From assembly GCA_032622095.1 (NCBI GenBank), contig CP136063.1, positions 15,291,814 to 15,355,813 of the forward strand: a stretch of DNA of 64,000 bases, written 5' to 3'. Source of the stretch: Siphonodentalium dalli. Lineage: Eukaryota; Mollusca; Scaphopoda; Gadilida; Siphonodentaliidae. This document shows, piece by piece, positions 1 to 11,920 of this stretch. Below the pieces are notes generated by a model that was given only the letters and a program-made list of their open reading frames with translations, was not told where the DNA came from and did no database searches. Every line of letters starts with the position of its first letter. Position 1 is the first letter of the stretch. The position numbers and the translations under genes were made by a program.

Positions 1-813
1 AAGGAACATTAGAATATTTTGATTCTGTTATGGATTTTAAGGCCTGTATGTGTACATGAATCTGATTATATTGACATACTGCAATAATATGTCACTTAAA
101 AGTTCATATCCTTCAGATAAGCTCAGAAACAAGGCTTGAGACTGTTCCATGGGTACTGTTGTGCTTTGTGTGGAAATTTGAAACGGGTACACCTCCAAAT
201 TCTGGTCAATGTAGTATGAAATATAAAAAAGTTTATGCATACGCTGGATGCCATAGTGCACATTTTCTGAGACTCGATGAAGTATACAAGTACATGTCTG
301 TTGTAGAATTGAATTCACTAACTTCACTTGCCAAGATTTTCACCACATAAGTCTGATAAAATGTAGAGGTCACTGATCGGTCTCCATCACGGAAGGAATG
401 CATACATATATGTGTCATTTTTGCCTTTGATGAACACATTGATCGTCATTTGGTTATAAATTAAAGCCTCCCCTTCGCTGCAGTGTGCACTAGTTACCAG
501 GTAAGCATGGTACTGGATTCAGTGCATACCGTCCGTATGTATACATATGGTACATGTGTATAGCCAGGAGACTCAGGACTCACTGTCACACTGCAACAAC
601 ACACATGTCATCATCATTGTCATGCATGGACGAATACCGATAACATCTACAGTACATGTATACAGTACATGTATCCAGTACATGTACACCGAATAACATT
701 TGAAATCCTTCCTCATCCAGTCTTGGACAGAATTAATAATATTGGTATTAAGGGTCACCATGCAGTGTCTGCAAGAAGCACTCTGACAGGAAACATGATT
801 CTATGATTGGTTA
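1..813. other. No supported gene; AT-rich non-coding DNA
   Basis: Nothing convincingly coding or repetitive is seen except clustered ACATGTA-type words near 640-690. A minus-strand reading frame at 37-324 has a protein-like stretch but no good splice signals, so it is not called. Confidence 0.5.
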
Positions 814-880
814 TCAGATAATCATATCAGGCCTTGAATGAAATTTTGATGTCTCAATCCAGTCAAGCAGCTCCTCCTGT
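814..880 (-). CDS. Possible terminal coding exon of an unrecognised gene
   Basis: On the minus strand a strong acceptor (about nine pyrimidines then CAG, at 881-890) is followed by 67 nt reading QEELLDWIETSKFHSRPDMII and a TGA stop at 814-816. One leading base belongs to a split codon, so the intron would be phase 2. The composition is protein-like and amphipathic. No family is recognised in so short a piece. Upstream exons would lie at higher coordinates on the minus strand, and none was identified. It could be chance; transcript evidence would decide. Confidence 0.3.
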
Positions 881-1377
881 CTGAAAAAAAAAGATTTTAA
901 TGCTTGTAATGACATCAGAAAAGAGGAATGACTGATCATATACATATTATTAAGATACATCATCCAAATTGATCACCCGGGGGCCGAGTTATAACAGTAA
1001 ATTATATCCATTCAAATGCTGCATGATGGTCAGAAACAGCTACAAATACATATACCGGTATCATATACCGGTGTAACAGATATCTCCCCCTGGATAGATC
1101 CCCCACTCTGGATACCCCCCCCCCCCATGAATGACTAAAATAAAATTTCACTCATTTGATATATGTTACTTGAACAAACAAAAATAAAAAAACAAACTTA
1201 AATCTCATAAAACATTTCTTTCTGGCCATTTCAGGGTCAAACGATATTAAATGAGTGAATTTTCTTTTAGTCATACATGGGGGAAAACGCCCAGGGTGTG
1301 CGAGTGAGATATCTGAGGACATTCGCAAATACACTCCCCCATGGAGGAAGATATCCAGACAGGAGGAGGTGACGTGT
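881..1377. other. No gene seen; homopolymer C tract
   Basis: Non-coding. Contains a short A tract (the pyrimidine tract of the candidate minus-strand exon), paired ATACCGGT words near 1050-1075 and a long C run near 1118-1127. Confidence 0.5.
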
Positions 1378-1385
1378 TACACCGG

Positions 1386-2352
1386 CAGAGGCGGACTGGG
1401 CCAAGAAACCGGCCCGGGAAATTAATATAATACCGGCCCATCTGTTTGGGGGAGGGGGGGGGGGGGGTGGGGCGTCCACAGTCCACCTTGGAAAATTCCA
1501 ACTGCACCCCCCCCCCCTTGAATCAGAACAAGATTAAATACATATTTTTGCATAATTCCATTTGCACCCCCCCCCCCTTGAATCAGATGCAGACCAAATA
1601 CATGTTTTTGCAGAATTCCATTTGCACCTCTGGTCTAATATCATATATATTCATAAACCATGGTTCTATATATTCCCGGTATGAGACCATTCAGATATTT
1701 TTACCTGAAAAATTGCATAAAATCTAACATCTAGCGGTCTAACTCCAGACAAATGCACACGGCTACGGACAAGAGACCAGGACACACCGGGCTGTTCATG
1801 GTTGTTCGGCCCGTGGTGAGAACATTTTGAAAACTATACAAGAAAATCTCGAATCCGATAAACTAGACTGGCATCAACTGAAGCGTTCCTATTTTCTTGT
1901 AAATTTCAATTGGGGGAGGGGTGCGTAAGAATTTGTTTGGGATTTACAGCTGGGAGTTACCGTTAAAATCTCGAGATTAATGGGATCTTTACGTGGTGTT
2001 ATATGATGCCGACAAGTTCATTTAATGTCAAATGGCGGCCCACGTCCGGAATTTTCCCGGTCTCCCGATCGGCCATGCAGTCCGCCTCTGCCCTCATGAA
2101 TTTATGTGAGAAGAGTACCATCTTATTGGATACACGGCTGGTTAAACAACACATGTGGCGGCCCACGTCGGTTTCATTTGCGGCCCAAGTTGTGGTTGGG
2201 CGGCCCAACCACATATACCCCCCCCCCCCCCCAAACCGTAAAAAAAACCCCTCGGATTCTCGCTTGATAAAAAATCACGTGGAATCAGAATTATTCCGGC
2301 CTCCGGCCCATCGGGAAATTTCCCGGTCTCCCGATCGGCCAGTCCGCCTCTG
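1386..2352. mobile_element. hAT-like non-autonomous DNA transposon
   Basis: The element begins CAGAGGCGGACTGGGCC at 1386 and ends with the inverted form GGCCAGTCCGCCTCTG at 2352. It is flanked by a perfect 8-bp direct repeat TACACCGG (1378-1385 and 2353-2360). An 8-bp duplication with termini starting CAG(A/G)GGCGGA is the known hAT signature. Inside are long C and G runs, tandem copies of a C8-9 tract followed by TTGAATCAGA near 1510-1590, and an internal partial copy of the right end at about 2035-2095. No transposase is encoded, so it is non-autonomous. Confidence 0.75.
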
Positions 2353-2485
2353 TACACCGGTACCTGCACCAAATACTCCAAACATTCCAGATACATGTAT
2401 ATAGGTACCGGTATGATATCATATTGGTCTTGTAAATATCATATATTTGTAAATGTTTTAAGGCAATTTAAACAGCTTGGGGGGA

Positions 2486-2837
2486 GGGGGGGGGGATTTC
2501 CGGCACATATGCCGGGGTGGGTGGGTGGTCAAAGCCACCAACAAGCAATTTTTTCCGCAACTAAAACAAAAAAATTCCTGCTTGTTTTTTTTAGTGTTTT
2601 GGCAATGAGTTGGGCTTCAAAACCACTTTGAATGAGAGAAATAATGTAATTCTAACTGGTAAACTGACTGCAGGCAGTTATCGTGTTGTATTTTGTTGCA
2701 AATCTTGAAATCCAAGGCCATGTTTTTTTGGCCGAATGACCTCAAAATGACTCATTCCTATTTACATGTCCATGTTAACATCCATGATAAATAGTATGCA
2801 CAGAAATTGATATACAGCTGTTTACAGTGAATTTCCC
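2486..2837. repeat. Diverged direct repeat, copy 1 (partner 3303-3700)
   Basis: Shares long blocks in order with 3303-3700: GGGGGGATTTC, ATGCCGGGGTGG, TTTTTTCCGCAACTAAAA, GCAATGAGTT, then TTCCTATTTACATGTC and CATATACAGCTGTTTACAGTGAAT-type sequence at the end. The middles differ by insertions. It is an old local duplication or two copies of an unidentified element. Confidence 0.65.
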
Positions 2838-3302
2838 CCCGCAAATCTCTGTTTTAGTGCTAAAAGGGGGTGGGTGTAAAAAAAATGGTCGGAAAAAACT
2901 GCCAAAAACGGAAAAAAATTTGGCGGTGGGGGTGGGTGGGTACAAAAAATTATCGAAAGGGAAAAAAATGCCATACATGCCTGAAATTTGTTTCCGACCC
3001 CCCCCCCTGGGGGGGGGGGGGGGGGCAATGTGGCACCCCAAATGTCAATACATTTGATTTTATCATCTTTACTTGAATATGTGAGTTCACAAATACTCTA
3101 TTTCCATGCATATACTAGTAAACACAATTATACATAATCATTGGAGAATTGAACAAATTATATTGTATAATATACAAGCATAATTATGTATACTAGAAGA
3201 TAGCAGCACAAACTAGTACTTCTGCATTTCAAATATCACACATACCAGTATATACCACTTATACTGCGGATTGACTTCTTTAAAAATATTGGCCATCATA
3301 TC
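2838..3302. other. Non-coding spacer with long C and G runs
   Basis: Contains back-to-back C and G homopolymers (about 2998-3025) that form a perfect local palindrome, and GGGTGGG words near 2925-2942. No coding potential is seen. Confidence 0.5.
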
Positions 3303-3700
3303 AGGGGGGGATTTCTGGGCACGTATGCCGGGGTGGATGGGTGGTTGAACTTGATGGGACCAACAAACATTTTTTTCCGCAACTAAAATGTTTTTTTCCT
3401 GCAAGTCGTTTGAATGTTTTTGCAATGAGTTTGGCTTAAAACTCATTACAATAAGAGAAATACCGGTATTTATAAAACAGAAATGACAAATTTCATGATA
3501 ATCAGACAAACAGTATAGCTTGTAGCTCATGCTAATGGATTGAATTTTGAATTCCAAGATGGCCACCGGCTGGTGACCGGCAGCCATGTTTTTTTGCTGA
3601 ATGACCCCAAAATGAGTCGTTCCTATTTACATGTCAATGTTAACATCCATGACAAATAGTATTCACAGAAATTCATATACAGCTGTTTACAGTGAATCTC
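3303..3700. repeat. Diverged direct repeat, copy 2 (partner 2486-2837)
   Basis: Second copy of the repeat described at 2486-2837, about 820 bp downstream in the same orientation. It ends where the hAT-like fragment at 3708 begins. Confidence 0.65.
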
Positions 3701-3707
3701 CCACACC

Positions 3708-3942
3708 CAGAGGCGGACTGGCCGATCGGGAAATTTCCCGATGGGCCGGAGGCCGGAAAAATTCTGATTCCACGTAATTTTCTATCAAGCGAGAATCCGA
3801 GGGGGTTTTTTACGGTTTGGGGGGGGGGGGGGGTATATGTGGTTTGGCGGCTCAACCACAACTTGGGCCGCAAATGAAACTGACGTGGGCCGTCACATGT
3901 GTTGTTTAACCTGCCGTGTATCCAATAAGATGGCACTCTTCT
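3708..3942. mobile_element. hAT-like element end fragment, inverted relative to 1386-2352
   Basis: Starts CAGAGGCGGACTGGCC and is the near-exact reverse complement of about 2115-2352, including the G homopolymer, the GGCCGCAAATGAAAC block and the TCCAATAAGATGG block. Similarity stops at about 3942, before any second terminus, so this is a truncated copy of the same family. Confidence 0.7.
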
Positions 3943-4161
3943 AAGAATATATTGATTCGGAAATTATTGCACATGTCAAATGTTTTACTTCGGATAATGT
4001 GTACTGCCAATATATATATATATTTAGGGGGGGTTGTCGGAAAAAATTAGCGTGTATTTTTTTTCCAAATATGTATTTTCAGACCCACAACTTCAATTTT
4101 CTCTCATTTTATAGAATATGGATTAACCTTAATATCCAAATCATATATACATGAGTAGTAC

Positions 4162-4932
4162 AATCCACATAAAACAATTTTGGATAACCACTGTCTTGGT
4201 TTACATGTGATATTGACCCCATTAACCCTCTTAATAATGCCAACTATGTCAGTGTCTACCAGTCGATTGCAGAATTCTACCCTGCGATCGCTTATCTGGC
4301 AAATTTTTACTGCAGAACTATCCCATGTATTAAACAATTTCTCATCCAATGGTATCAGAAAACAGTTATATGCTGGACCTTGCTGGTATCTCATTCATCT
4401 CATTTGCATCTTTTTCAAAGTCGAGGTAATGACTAGTTGTCATTTTTTAAAGTGCATACATAGCGTTGCGATCACCAATATACATGTTTGTACATGTAAT
4501 GACATCGCGAGGTACAAATCTGCATTCTACTGGTAGACAATGACCATTTTAGTCATAATAATCTAAACTAAGTTACCAAGCACCTTCTCGTGAATTGTAT
4601 GTTCCGGTTTTTTTTTTCGGTTTCCGGTCAAACCGAGTTGTTGTCCGCCTGGGGTAGATTTGATTTTTCTGGGGGGGGGGGGGCAAATGGTCAGTGGAAA
4701 AAAAAATGCAGTTTTTGCTGTTTTTTTGGGGGGGGGGGTACGTTTAAGGTCCATAAATTTGAGGATAGCGGTATTTACATGTATTGGTGACTATGTAACA
4801 AATATTCATCTACATGGTAGCTATAGATTATAAACTCACCACTGGTATTTTGGCGAACAGACTTCCAGTAATATTTCACCTGTCATTTGTTCATTGCCAC
4901 GTGTCTAGCTAGACAGGACCGACGCTTAGACT
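4162..4932. repeat. Tandem duplication, unit 1 (771 bp)
   Basis: Nearly identical to 4933-5710. Visible differences are mostly homopolymer lengths (G and A runs near 4670-4740) and single substitutions such as GTGATATT versus GTGGTATT. The high identity means a recent duplication or assembly redundancy. Confidence 0.9.
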
Positions 4933-5710
4933 AATCCACATAAAACAATTTTGGATAACCACTGTCTTGGTTTACATGTGGTATTGACCCCATTAACCCT
5001 CTTAATAATGCCAACTATGTCAGTGTCTACCAGTCGATTGCAGAATTCTACCCTGCGATCGCTTATCTGGCAAATTTTTACTGCAGAACTATCCCATGTA
5101 TTAAACAATTTCTCATCCAATGGTATCAGAAAACAGTTATATGCTGGACCTTGCTGGTATCTCATTCATCTCATTTGCATCTTTTTCAAAGTCGAGGTAA
5201 TGACTAGTTGTCATTTTTTAAAGTGCATACATAGCGTTGCGATCACCAATATACATGTTTGTACATGTAATGACATCGCGAGGTACAAATCTGCATTCTA
5301 CTGGTAGACAATGACCATTTTAGTCATAATAATCTAAACTAAGTTACCAAGCACCTTCTCGTGAATTGTATGCTCCGGTGTTTTTTTCGGTTTCCGGTCA
5401 AACCGAGTTGTTGTCCGCCTGGGGTAGATTTGATTTTTCTGGGGGGGGGGGGGGGGCAAATGGTCAGTGGAAAAAAAAGAAGCAGTTTTTGCTGTTTTTT
5501 TTTGGGGGGGGGGGGGTATTTTTAAGGTCCATAAATTTGAGGATAGCGGTATTTACATGTATTGGTGACTATGTAACAAATATTCATCTACATGGTAGCT
5601 ATAGATTATAAACTCACCACTGGTATTTTGGCGAACAGACTTCCAGTAATATTTCACCTGTCATTTGTTCATTGCCACGTGTCTAGCTAGACAGGACCGA
5701 CGCTTAGACT
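4933..5710. repeat. Tandem duplication, unit 2 (778 bp)
   Basis: Second copy, starting AATCCACATAAAAC immediately after the first ends with CGACGCTTAGACT. The copy also ends with CGACGCTTAGACT before AATCATGGGC at 5711. No coding content is evident in the unit. Confidence 0.9.
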
Positions 5711-5714
5711 AATC

Positions 5715-5787
5715 ATGGGCGAAATCAATCTTCATATGTTGAAGATGAGAGGGCATGATGCCGCATCCACCATGGCTAATGAATCTG
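5715..5787 (+). CDS. Very tentative 5' exon with strong splice donor
   Basis: An ATG opens 24 codons beginning MGEINLHMLKM and ending at TCTG|GTATGT, a good donor, in phase 1. It lies directly after the 771/778-bp tandem duplication. No downstream exon was found and the peptide is not recognised. It may be chance; it is listed only because the donor is strong and the start is open from the first ATG. Confidence 0.13.
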
Positions 5788-5939
5788 GTATGTCTGTAAT
5801 TGAAGAAAAAATACATGTACATGTATGCTGCATATACATGTATGTGATATGGATGCATGTATTTTCATAATTTGCAAACATATTCAAAAACCAAGTGTAA
5901 AGTTCATTCTTCCAACAGTATTAGCATTTTCGGCGATTC

Positions 5940-6530
5940 AGATGTCAGAAGACCATAATTCAATCGTAAGTGGAGGAATCGGGCCTGACAAAATCATGGA
6001 TAGTTTGTTACGATGTCATCGCCGATGAGTATATTTAATATCGGTGGTTAACCACGTGATTAACTATCCTATGATATTTCCATTTACTGTGTACGATTTT
6101 TACGTACACGCAAATTTCACCAAGTGGAGGTAACCAAGGATACGTCACAATTTTGCAATTCTGCATTGATATAACTCGTGATCATGTCGTGAGCATGCGC
6201 AGTCCAACTATCGGTTATTACCCAAGATGGGAATCTGTCCACTTACAATTGAATCGTAGTCTTATGAATCATGAATGTTCACTCAGTGAACGTACAGATG
6301 AAAGATATAATCTTAAGTGGAGGAACCGGGATCGACGAGATCGTGGATAGTTTGTTCACACGATTACGATGTCGTACATGATGAAATCACAGTTTGTTTG
6401 TAAAGCATGTGATTGACTATCACGCGATCCTTCAGGCCACAATTTTGACATACACATGACTGATTACTGTGATTAGTGATTACGTCGCAAATGGGGATAA
6501 CCAAGGATACGCCACAATTTTGCTTTTAAA
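5940..6530. repeat. Diverged direct repeat pair, about 345-bp period
   Basis: 5965-6150 and 6310-6530 share AAGTGGAGGAA(T/C)CGGG, ATCGTGGATAGTTTGTT-type, GATTACGATGTC-type, ACGTGATTAACTATC/ATGTGATTGACTATC and GGATAACCAAGGATACG(T/C)CACAATTTTGC blocks in order. A weaker third partial copy may follow (6560-6680). Unit identity is modest, so the family is old. Confidence 0.5.
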
Positions 6531-8109
6531 AAAAACAGTGCATGATTATTGATATTATTTTTTACCTACGATTTTGAGGTGAGCATGCATGCACAGTTGA
6601 GCGGTTACTTCCTACGACAGAAATATTTCCACTTACGATTGTATCGTGGTAATCTGAACGTTCACTTAGTGTTAAATTGGCCATGGCATGACAATATTAA
6701 AGAGATTGTGGGAATTCTATCACTATCATTATACAGGTTGACATTTGTTAGAATAATGGTATGAAGTATAACTGATCATAACTGACAATTTCCTTATAAG
6801 CTACATGAATATTTTCAATAAATGGGACCTTTTTATTTTCCAACTATTGTCATATTATTAATGTCGACCGATAATACACTGCATTTATGGCAGAATTTGA
6901 TTTTGCAGACGAAAATAGCCATTCCCGGATAGTTTTTCCTTTTATGTAACATCAAATTTAGGCCAATTTATAATTCATTAATAATCGTTTTTGCAGTTGG
7001 GAACACAGTTGGGAATATTGTGTAGGGCTACCTTTATATATGAATCATAAATGCCATATAATCATAGTCCGTCAGAAGTTACTATTTTGACAAAACAAAT
7101 GTTCATTTATCAATGACGGATTCCATTTTCTGAAATATTTTACGGAAACAAAATTAGGCCGATTTACTATCACATTTCATTTGAATAAAATGGATATGTC
7201 GTGGACTTTTAATTGTAGTTCGATTAAGTATTTTACTAGTAACGGTCTGTTCATAATGAGAAACACTTCAATTGATTACTAATTAGTTTCACTTACCTAA
7301 AATCCGATCAATTTGTATCCTATGAATACGTAAGATGGACGTCGCTTTCCACGAGGCCTCGATCTGAGCCGGTAGGTAAAAAATGGGAATGTTTGTGCCC
7401 CTGTTGTAAAGTGGAACGAAATTACACGCATCAAGAACTATTTATAATACCTCAAATTTGTAATAATAAAAGTTCAACGAAGCAATAGATTGATAAGGCC
7501 ACCACCAACAGGAGCGTGGAGACAGGGTGATTGGGGTGTATATACCCCAAACAGTTCTAATAATTAAAAATTTCATGACTGCCACATTAGTTGTAAACTT
7601 AATTCACACCATATAAGAGCAACCCCACCCCCTGGAATACGGAATAATACCAATTAACACAGAGGGTGGAATACGAAATACCAGTTAACAGTCATATGGA
7701 TAAATTCTCTATTGCCGTACGAACGCCGGTCATCATGTCCATGTCTAAAATGATATAAATTGATGATCGACGATCTGTATGTCAAACCGTGCATTTATTG
7801 TGACAAACATCGCATTTATATTATTCTTATGATCATGTTTTGGGAAGGTTGGTATACGAATACGAGTATTTTTGGAATACCGAATACCTCCTAACAGAGG
7901 GGGGCGGAATACGGCGTACCTCATAACAGGGCATGGAGTACGGCGTACGAAATGGGGGGGGGGTCTTATACCGGGTATGACATATATTACATAAAAAAAA
8001 CACACTCACCGCGCTGTTGAAGGGGGATGTCTGTGTAACCTTTGTTTATTAATTTAACCCTTTCATAACGGGAGTTAGGCTGGTGCAGCATTAAGGACGC
8101 TGTTTGTAT
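6531..8109. other. No gene seen; short imperfect repeats
   Basis: AT-rich non-coding DNA. Near 7620-7700 and 7855-7960 short GGAATACG(G/A)AATACC...TAACAGAG words recur a few times. No long ORF or conserved domain is recognised. Confidence 0.45.
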
Positions 8110-9945
8110 TAAACATTTATCATGGTCAGTGTATGCATTTTAAAACACAGGGCAAGTTAGATTACATCATTTAATTGATATTCTAGTTAAAATAATCTGT
8201 GAAACTACTTTAAACCCACATGTTATGCACCCTGTTTTGCCAACTAAACTATGAAATATAGATATGTTATTTGTTTTATTGTCAGAGAAAAGCATTCTGC
8301 AAAGATATGGCCTTATACATGTTATAAACATGCAAATAGTGGCTTCATTTGGCCTTTCTTCCATCATTTAGAGAGTCAAATCTGAAGAAATTCCCTTAGT
8401 TTGATATTTATTATCCCATAATCCCATGAACTGGTATTTAAAACCTCAAATGTCAGTATTTCCTATCAGATGGACATATCAACTAATAAATTAAACATTT
8501 CCCATGGTCATTACATGCATTTTAATATACAAGGCAATGTAGAAAACATCATTTGATGGATATTTTAATTAAAATAGTCTGTGGAAACTACATAAAAGCA
8601 ATATTGTATGCATCCCTGTATAGCCAAATCAAATTAAACTATGGATATTGTATTGTTTATTTCATCTGAGACATGTATTCTGTTCAGATATAGCCTTATC
8701 TATGTTATAAACATGCCAATATTGGCATCATTCAGGCATTTTTTCCATAATTTAGAGGGTCAAAGCTGAATAAATTCCCTTATTTCAAATTTGTAACATG
8801 CCAAGCCAGCTGAAATGGTGTATCAACCCTTAAATGGCAGTATTTCTGATCAGATGGACATCTCTCCCAATAAAATAACATTTCTCATTGTCACTGCATG
8901 CATTATGATATATAGGGCAAGGTAGAAAACATTATTTGATGGATATCTTACTTAAAATAGTCTGTGGAAACTACATTAAAGCAATAGTGTATGCACCCCT
9001 CTATAGCCAAATGCAATTAAACTATGGATAATTTATTGTGTATTTTATCAGAGACATGTATTCTGTTGAGATATAGCCTTATACATGTCATTAATATGCA
9101 AATAGTGGCTTCATTTGGGCTTTCTTCCATTATTTAGAGAGTCAAATCTGAAGAAATTCCCTTAGTTTGATATTTATGATCCCATAATCCAATGAAATGG
9201 TATTTTAAACCTCAAATGTCAGTATTTCTTATCAGATGGACATATCAACTAATGAATTAAACATTTCCCATGGTCATTACATGCATTTTAATATACAAGG
9301 CTATGTAGAAAACATCATTTGATGGATATTTTACTTAAAATAGTCTGTGGAAACTACATAAAAGCAATAGTGTATGCATCCCTCTATAGCCAAATGCAAT
9401 TGAACTATGGATATTTCATTGTGCATTTTATCAGAGACATGTATTCTGTTGAGATATAGCCTTATACATGTTATTAACATGCAAATAGTGGCTTCATTTG
9501 GGCTTTCTTCCATAATTTAGAGAGCCAAAGCTGAATAAATTCCCTTAGGTTTCAAATTTAAAAGATGCCAAGCCAGCTGAAATGGTGTATCAAACCTAAA
9601 ATGTCAGTATTTCTTATCAGATGGAGATCTCTACCAATAAATTAAGCATTTCTCATGGCCATTGCATGCATATTAATATATAGGACAAGGCAGAATACAC
9701 TTGATGGATATTTTACTTAAAATACATAAAACTACATAAAAGCCACATTGTATGCTTTCCTATATAGCCACATGAAATTAAACTATGGATAAATTGGATA
9801 TTTTATTGTTTGTATCATCAGAGACATGCATTCTGCTAAGATATAGTCTTTTGTGTGTTATAAACATACAATAGGTGCATGGCCTCATTGGGCTTGCTTT
9901 CATAATACAAGAGAGTCAACTCTGAAGAAATACCATCGGTTTGAA
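8110..9945. repeat. About 382-bp satellite, nearly five units, dimeric organisation
   Basis: A conserved marker (CATTT-TCATGGTCA-TGCATGCATTTTA-like) recurs at about 8116, 8497, 8878, 9261 and 9644, a period of 381-383 bp. Units share CTGTGGAAACTACAT, TATAGCCTTATACATGTTAT and TCAGATGGACAT blocks. Units alternate: units 1 and 3 carry AGAGTCAAATCTGAAGAAATTCCC and units 2 and 4 carry GTCAAAGCTGAATAAATTCCC plus GCCAAGCCAGCTGAAATGG, so the higher-order unit is about 764 bp. Confidence 0.85.
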
Positions 9946-10247
9946 ATTGGTAGCATCTTCCATCCTTATATAAGAGGGGTATATACCAGCTTGAAGTACC
10001 GGTTTAATTAATAGGTTCATTGCAAGGGGCCACCAGAGAGGTTTGTCTAGTTCGGGATGGTGTGGCAAACCGCCATTTGGAGATTTCAAGGGAGCTCTAG
10101 GTCTCCTCAATGGCGACCCACTATATTGTGCAAACAAAATTTTATTAATATTGTATAAAGGTCAGCATGCCCTAAGAGCATTGAGAAATAGATAAAAACA
10201 CTTACTGACAGATTGCCAATAACAAAATTACATCTGTTGAAACTATT
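9946..10247. other. No gene seen
   Basis: A minus-strand reading frame at 9916-10137 is proline-rich but has no recognisable domain and overlaps the satellite edge. Nothing else is supported. Confidence 0.4.
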
Positions 10248-10529
10248 GTTATGTAAACAAAACTGTTACAGTGATTTGTCAACAAATATATAATTCTAGC
10301 TGTATTATTAGTTCAAATATTTAACTATGAATAACATTTTCAGAATATTTAATCAACAGGTTGGACCTTTTCCAATGTTATGTAAACAAAACTGTTACAG
10401 TGAGTGACTTGTCAACAATTATATAATCCTATAGCTGTAGTATTACATGTAGTTCAAATATTTAAGTATGAATATGAATTTTCAGAATATTTAATCAACA
10501 GGTTGGTCTGGTTGGACCTTTTTCAATGT
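10248..10529. repeat. Tandem duplication, 129-bp period
   Basis: GTTATGTAAACAAAACTGTTACAGTG begins both copies (10248 and 10377). Both contain TATATAAT-C-AGCTGTA, AGTTCAAATATTTAA and TTTAATCAACAGGTTGG. The second copy carries several short insertions. Confidence 0.8.
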
Positions 10530-10614
10530 TTACCGTAAAATTTTGATCACAATTTTGCTCTCGTTGGACTTTTACAGTTATTCCAATACAGCAGTAATTT
10601 CTACATAACAATTA

Positions 10615-10920
10615 ATTCTTGGTTTAGAAATATTTTCTTTAAGTATTTCTTAACTTAGAAAAAAAATCTTGAAACAAGAAATATATATTTAATTTTTGAA
10701 GCCATTTTCTTAGTAAGGAAATTGTTTCTTGTTTCAAGACTAAAATCTATCTTATTTGAGAAAACTATCTGTTGTCTGGTGGGAGTTTCTTAAATTTTCT
10801 TGATGTAGCAGACTTGGGGGGTATATTTCCCAAAATAAGATTTATTTTCCTGTTTCAGGAAATAGTTTTTCTTGTTTCAAGATATTTTATCTTATTAAGA
10901 AATTATTTTTGGCAGTGTGT
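10615..10920. repeat. AT-rich block of interleaved inverted words
   Basis: CTTGTTTCAAG and its inverse CTTGAAACAAG, AGAAATTAT, and TCTTA/TAAGA words recur on both strands. This resembles a decayed foldback-type dispersed repeat. No coding potential is seen. Confidence 0.35.
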
Positions 10921-11208
10921 AATCACCATGTTTTATTCGTTCATAGAGGACACGGGTGTATTTTGCACTAATACATGGCTCAAATTCATTCATTTGTTAA
11001 ATAAATTATGTTGAGTATAAAAGGAGATTGTCCCACAAATGGTCGGATTTAGTGTACAGTGCCCCTTTAAGCTATCCATGTCCAGCCAAGTCCGACAGAA
11101 AATCAACCGTCACTCAAAGGGGGCACGTCCGTCATCTGAGCGGCGCTCTGAACGATGAATGGGAATGGAAATAACCTGGTGTTGAGTTCTTTATATCTAT
11201 ATTATCTC

Positions 11209-11515
11209 CAAATTAGGAGATAATATCTCCTAAATAGGAGATAATAAGTCCTAATTAGGAGATACTAAGTCCTAATTAGGAGATAATATCTCCTAATTAG
11301 GAGATATCTCCTAATTAGGAGATACTAATTAGGAGATAATATCTCCTAATTATGATATACTAAGTCCTAATTAGGAGACACTAAGTCTTAATTAGGATAT
11401 ACTAAGTGCTAAGTAGGAGATAATATCTCCTAATTAGTAGATACTAAGTCCCAATTAGGAGATATTATGTCCTAATTTGGAGATATTATGTCCTAATTAG
11501 GAGATAGTATTTTTA
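11209..11515. repeat. Palindromic TCTCCTAATTAGGAGA tandem array
   Basis: About 300 bp built from the self-complementary word TCTCCTAATTAGGAGA and variants spaced by ATA or TACTAAG. Each unit can fold on itself and any unit can pair with any other. Confidence 0.85.
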
Positions 11516-11920
11516 TTAGGTGGCACTAATACGCTTCCATACAATACAATGATACAATACATCATAATTAATAGCGTGATGGTGATAGCCACCTTTCGCA
11601 TAATGAACAACATAAGATTATTATGAATAGAGTACTACGTCACTATAAATTGTGTTCTTTTTATTCGTTGTCGTTTCCCCCCTCAGTTGTTAAAACTAGG
11701 GTTTTGTGCTTTTCAACAAAACCCACAAAATACACCATATAGTAATACGTTCGAATCTCAGCTCCTCGTTGTGGGAGATGACTGAGAAATTGTGATCGCC
11801 ATGCGACCTTAATTTGTTATATATTAATGGCAATATAATCATTCGTCGTCGTGAAACACCAGAAGCTAGCGAAACACAAAGAGCTCAGCCATGGCGTGAT
11901 AACAACATAATTAAGAACAT
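11516..11920. other. No gene seen
   Basis: AT-rich spacer. A GTTCGAATCTC word near 11748 resembles a tRNA B box but has no matching A box or stem partners. Confidence 0.45.

Noticed and set aside
37-324. Minus-strand 96-codon frame with a protein-like C-terminal half
   Set aside because: No convincing acceptor, donor or domain, and it would lie beyond the stop of the better candidate exon at 814-880.
1267-1507. Proline-rich minus-strand ORFs
   Set aside because: Created by C/G homopolymer runs in and near the hAT-like element.
2775-3076. Glycine- or proline-rich ORFs around the C/G runs
   Set aside because: Low-complexity frames from homopolymers, no family features.
9916-10137. Minus-strand 73-codon frame with PHHPELDKPLW
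   Set aside because: Overlaps satellite edge, no splice signals or recognised family.
11740-11775. tRNA gene near a GTTCGAATCTC word
   Set aside because: No A box or cloverleaf pairing around it.
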